This document shows positions 63,058 through 64,000 of a DNA stretch of 64,000 bases, one piece after another. The notes beneath the pieces are model-generated. The model saw only the letters and a list, made by a program, of their open reading frames with translations, was not told the DNA's origin and made no database searches. The translations under genes were made by a program, and so were the position numbers. The stretch is from positions 790,901-854,900 of the forward strand of contig JANVCC010000048.1 in NCBI GenBank assembly GCA_025345505.1. The letters run 5' to 3'. Each line of letters opens with the position of its first letter. Positions within the stretch are counted from its first letter, which is position 1. Origin of the DNA: Todiramphus chloris collaris. Lineage: Eukaryota > Chordata > Aves > Coraciiformes > Alcedinidae.

Positions 63058-64000
63058 ACATGACAACAACAGTTATTAACTCTCGTGGGCATCCTCGGAG
63101 CTCTGTTACGGACAATGACTAGGAGAGAGTGTACACACACGCCACTTCTGCATGCATACAGGAACTTCTGTGGGTTTCCAAAAGACAGGCACTAAGTTTG
63201 TAAATCATACTTTCCAAATACCTAAATGCACGTAGGAGCCATCTACATCTCAGGTGCTTTGGCATCCAGCTGAGAAAATCATCTTTAAAACAGAGTTCCC
63301 CATGTCCAAGAGAAAATCTTTGCATTTATTTTAAAGTTCAAGACTCGGCAAGCTCACAGGTTTTTAAAGCTACTGTGAGTAGGCTTGTAGAAGGGAAACA
63401 AGGGCCACACAGAGATCTGGAGAGAGGTAGATCTGGATGAATGGTGGCTTTACAAGGAGTAGCACAGAACATCTATCTAGAAAGACAGCCCATCTTGAAT
63501 TAGGATGTACAACTACCCCTGATACCGCTTATAAGCCCATTGGATGAATTTCCTCACTCACAAGGATGATTTTATTTTTGAAGGTCTGCTCTAAAGTATT
63601 ACTGGAAAAGCAAAAAATCTCATCGCTTCTCCCAAAACAATTTAAACCAGAAGAGGGAAAGCTTCCTTCTGCTCTTTCCTCTTTCCTCCACATCACCCTA
63701 TTCTGACAGGCTGCTCAGCAGGACGATGGGGATTTATTGCTTGCTCCGTGGCACACAAATAAAAGGCATTAAAATAAAAAGTTCTCACGTAAATAATTAC
63801 ATCAATTTTGTAATCAACCAGAAAACAAACAGACAAAACCCAATGAGGTCAACACGGAGCGTACTAATCTTGCCAGTGCTCTGTATAATTAAAACAATTT
63901 CACCTTGAAACGTGGCATTAGTTACAACGCGGAGCACCTCCAGACCCCAGCATTTTAGTTTGTTTTTGCAGACCCGGTTGGAACAGAGGCTTGTACGCAG

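Larger units (their letters stand above)
45174..64000 (-). other. ADARB2 intron preceding exon 2 (5' end outside window)
   Basis: At least 18.8 kb of intron lies upstream of exon 2 in the transcript. The expected first coding exon, with its run of Arg codons, is not seen, so it lies to the right. The intron holds two abutting plus-strand CR1s, an old CR1 at about 50.2 kb, an ancient inverted-repeat element at 57.5 kb and a CR1 split by an LTR at 62.1-63.06 kb. 50401-57490 and 57620-59860 show no repeat I recognise except short tandem and A-rich tracts. Confidence 0.85.

Noticed and set aside
1-64000. tRNA, rRNA, mitochondrial insert or intact viral genes
   Set aside because: No sequence resembling these was recognised by reading; only LTR relics and CR1 LINEs are present.

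Overview
This is animal nuclear DNA, almost certainly from a bird. It is intron-rich, has no operon-like gene packing, and is scattered with truncated chicken-repeat-1 (CR1) LINEs whose 3' ends carry the typical ATTCTATGA-type tail. Two solo retroviral LTRs are also present, one of a type I know from avian genomes. The exact species cannot be read from the window.

The only gene I can support is ADARB2 (ADAR3/RED2), the catalytically inactive, brain-enriched member of the adenosine-deaminase-acting-on-RNA family, on the minus strand. Two consecutive coding exons are visible. A short 87-nt exon lies at 45087-45173 (called exon 2 here). A large 911-nt exon lies at 35271-36181 (exon 3) and holds a basic nuclear-localisation-like stretch and both double-stranded-RNA-binding domains. 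Splice sites and reading phase agree: exon 2 ends on the first base of a Ser codon and exon 3 supplies the other two. The first exon (start codon, Arg-rich R domain) must lie to the right of base 64000, and the deaminase-domain exons to the left of base 1. The whole window is therefore intronic except for about 1 kb.

Layout by coordinate: 1-35270 is intron 3 (partial), with four plus-strand CR1 copies at 6.8, 11.1, 13.2 and 18.2-19.5 kb, one minus-strand LTR at 20.2-20.6 kb, and two CpG-rich patches at about 13.7-14.1 and 15.5-15.8 kb. 35271-36181 is exon 3, inside a CpG-rich block. 36182-45086 is intron 2 (8,905 nt), with minus-strand CR1 copies at 41.1-41.65 and 44.24-44.58 kb. 45087-45173 is exon 2. 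45174-64000 is intron 1 (partial), with plus-strand CR1s at 48.7-49.6 and 50.2 kb and a minus-strand CR1 at 62.1-63.06 kb split by a 351-bp solo LTR.

The most interesting reading is structural. The frame-neutral exon 2 is flanked by CR1s in opposite orientation, so the ADARB2 pre-mRNA could fold into the double-stranded RNA that its protein family binds. No previously undescribed multi-gene system is visible. Other open frames look like chance frames, repeat fragments or antisense shadows.
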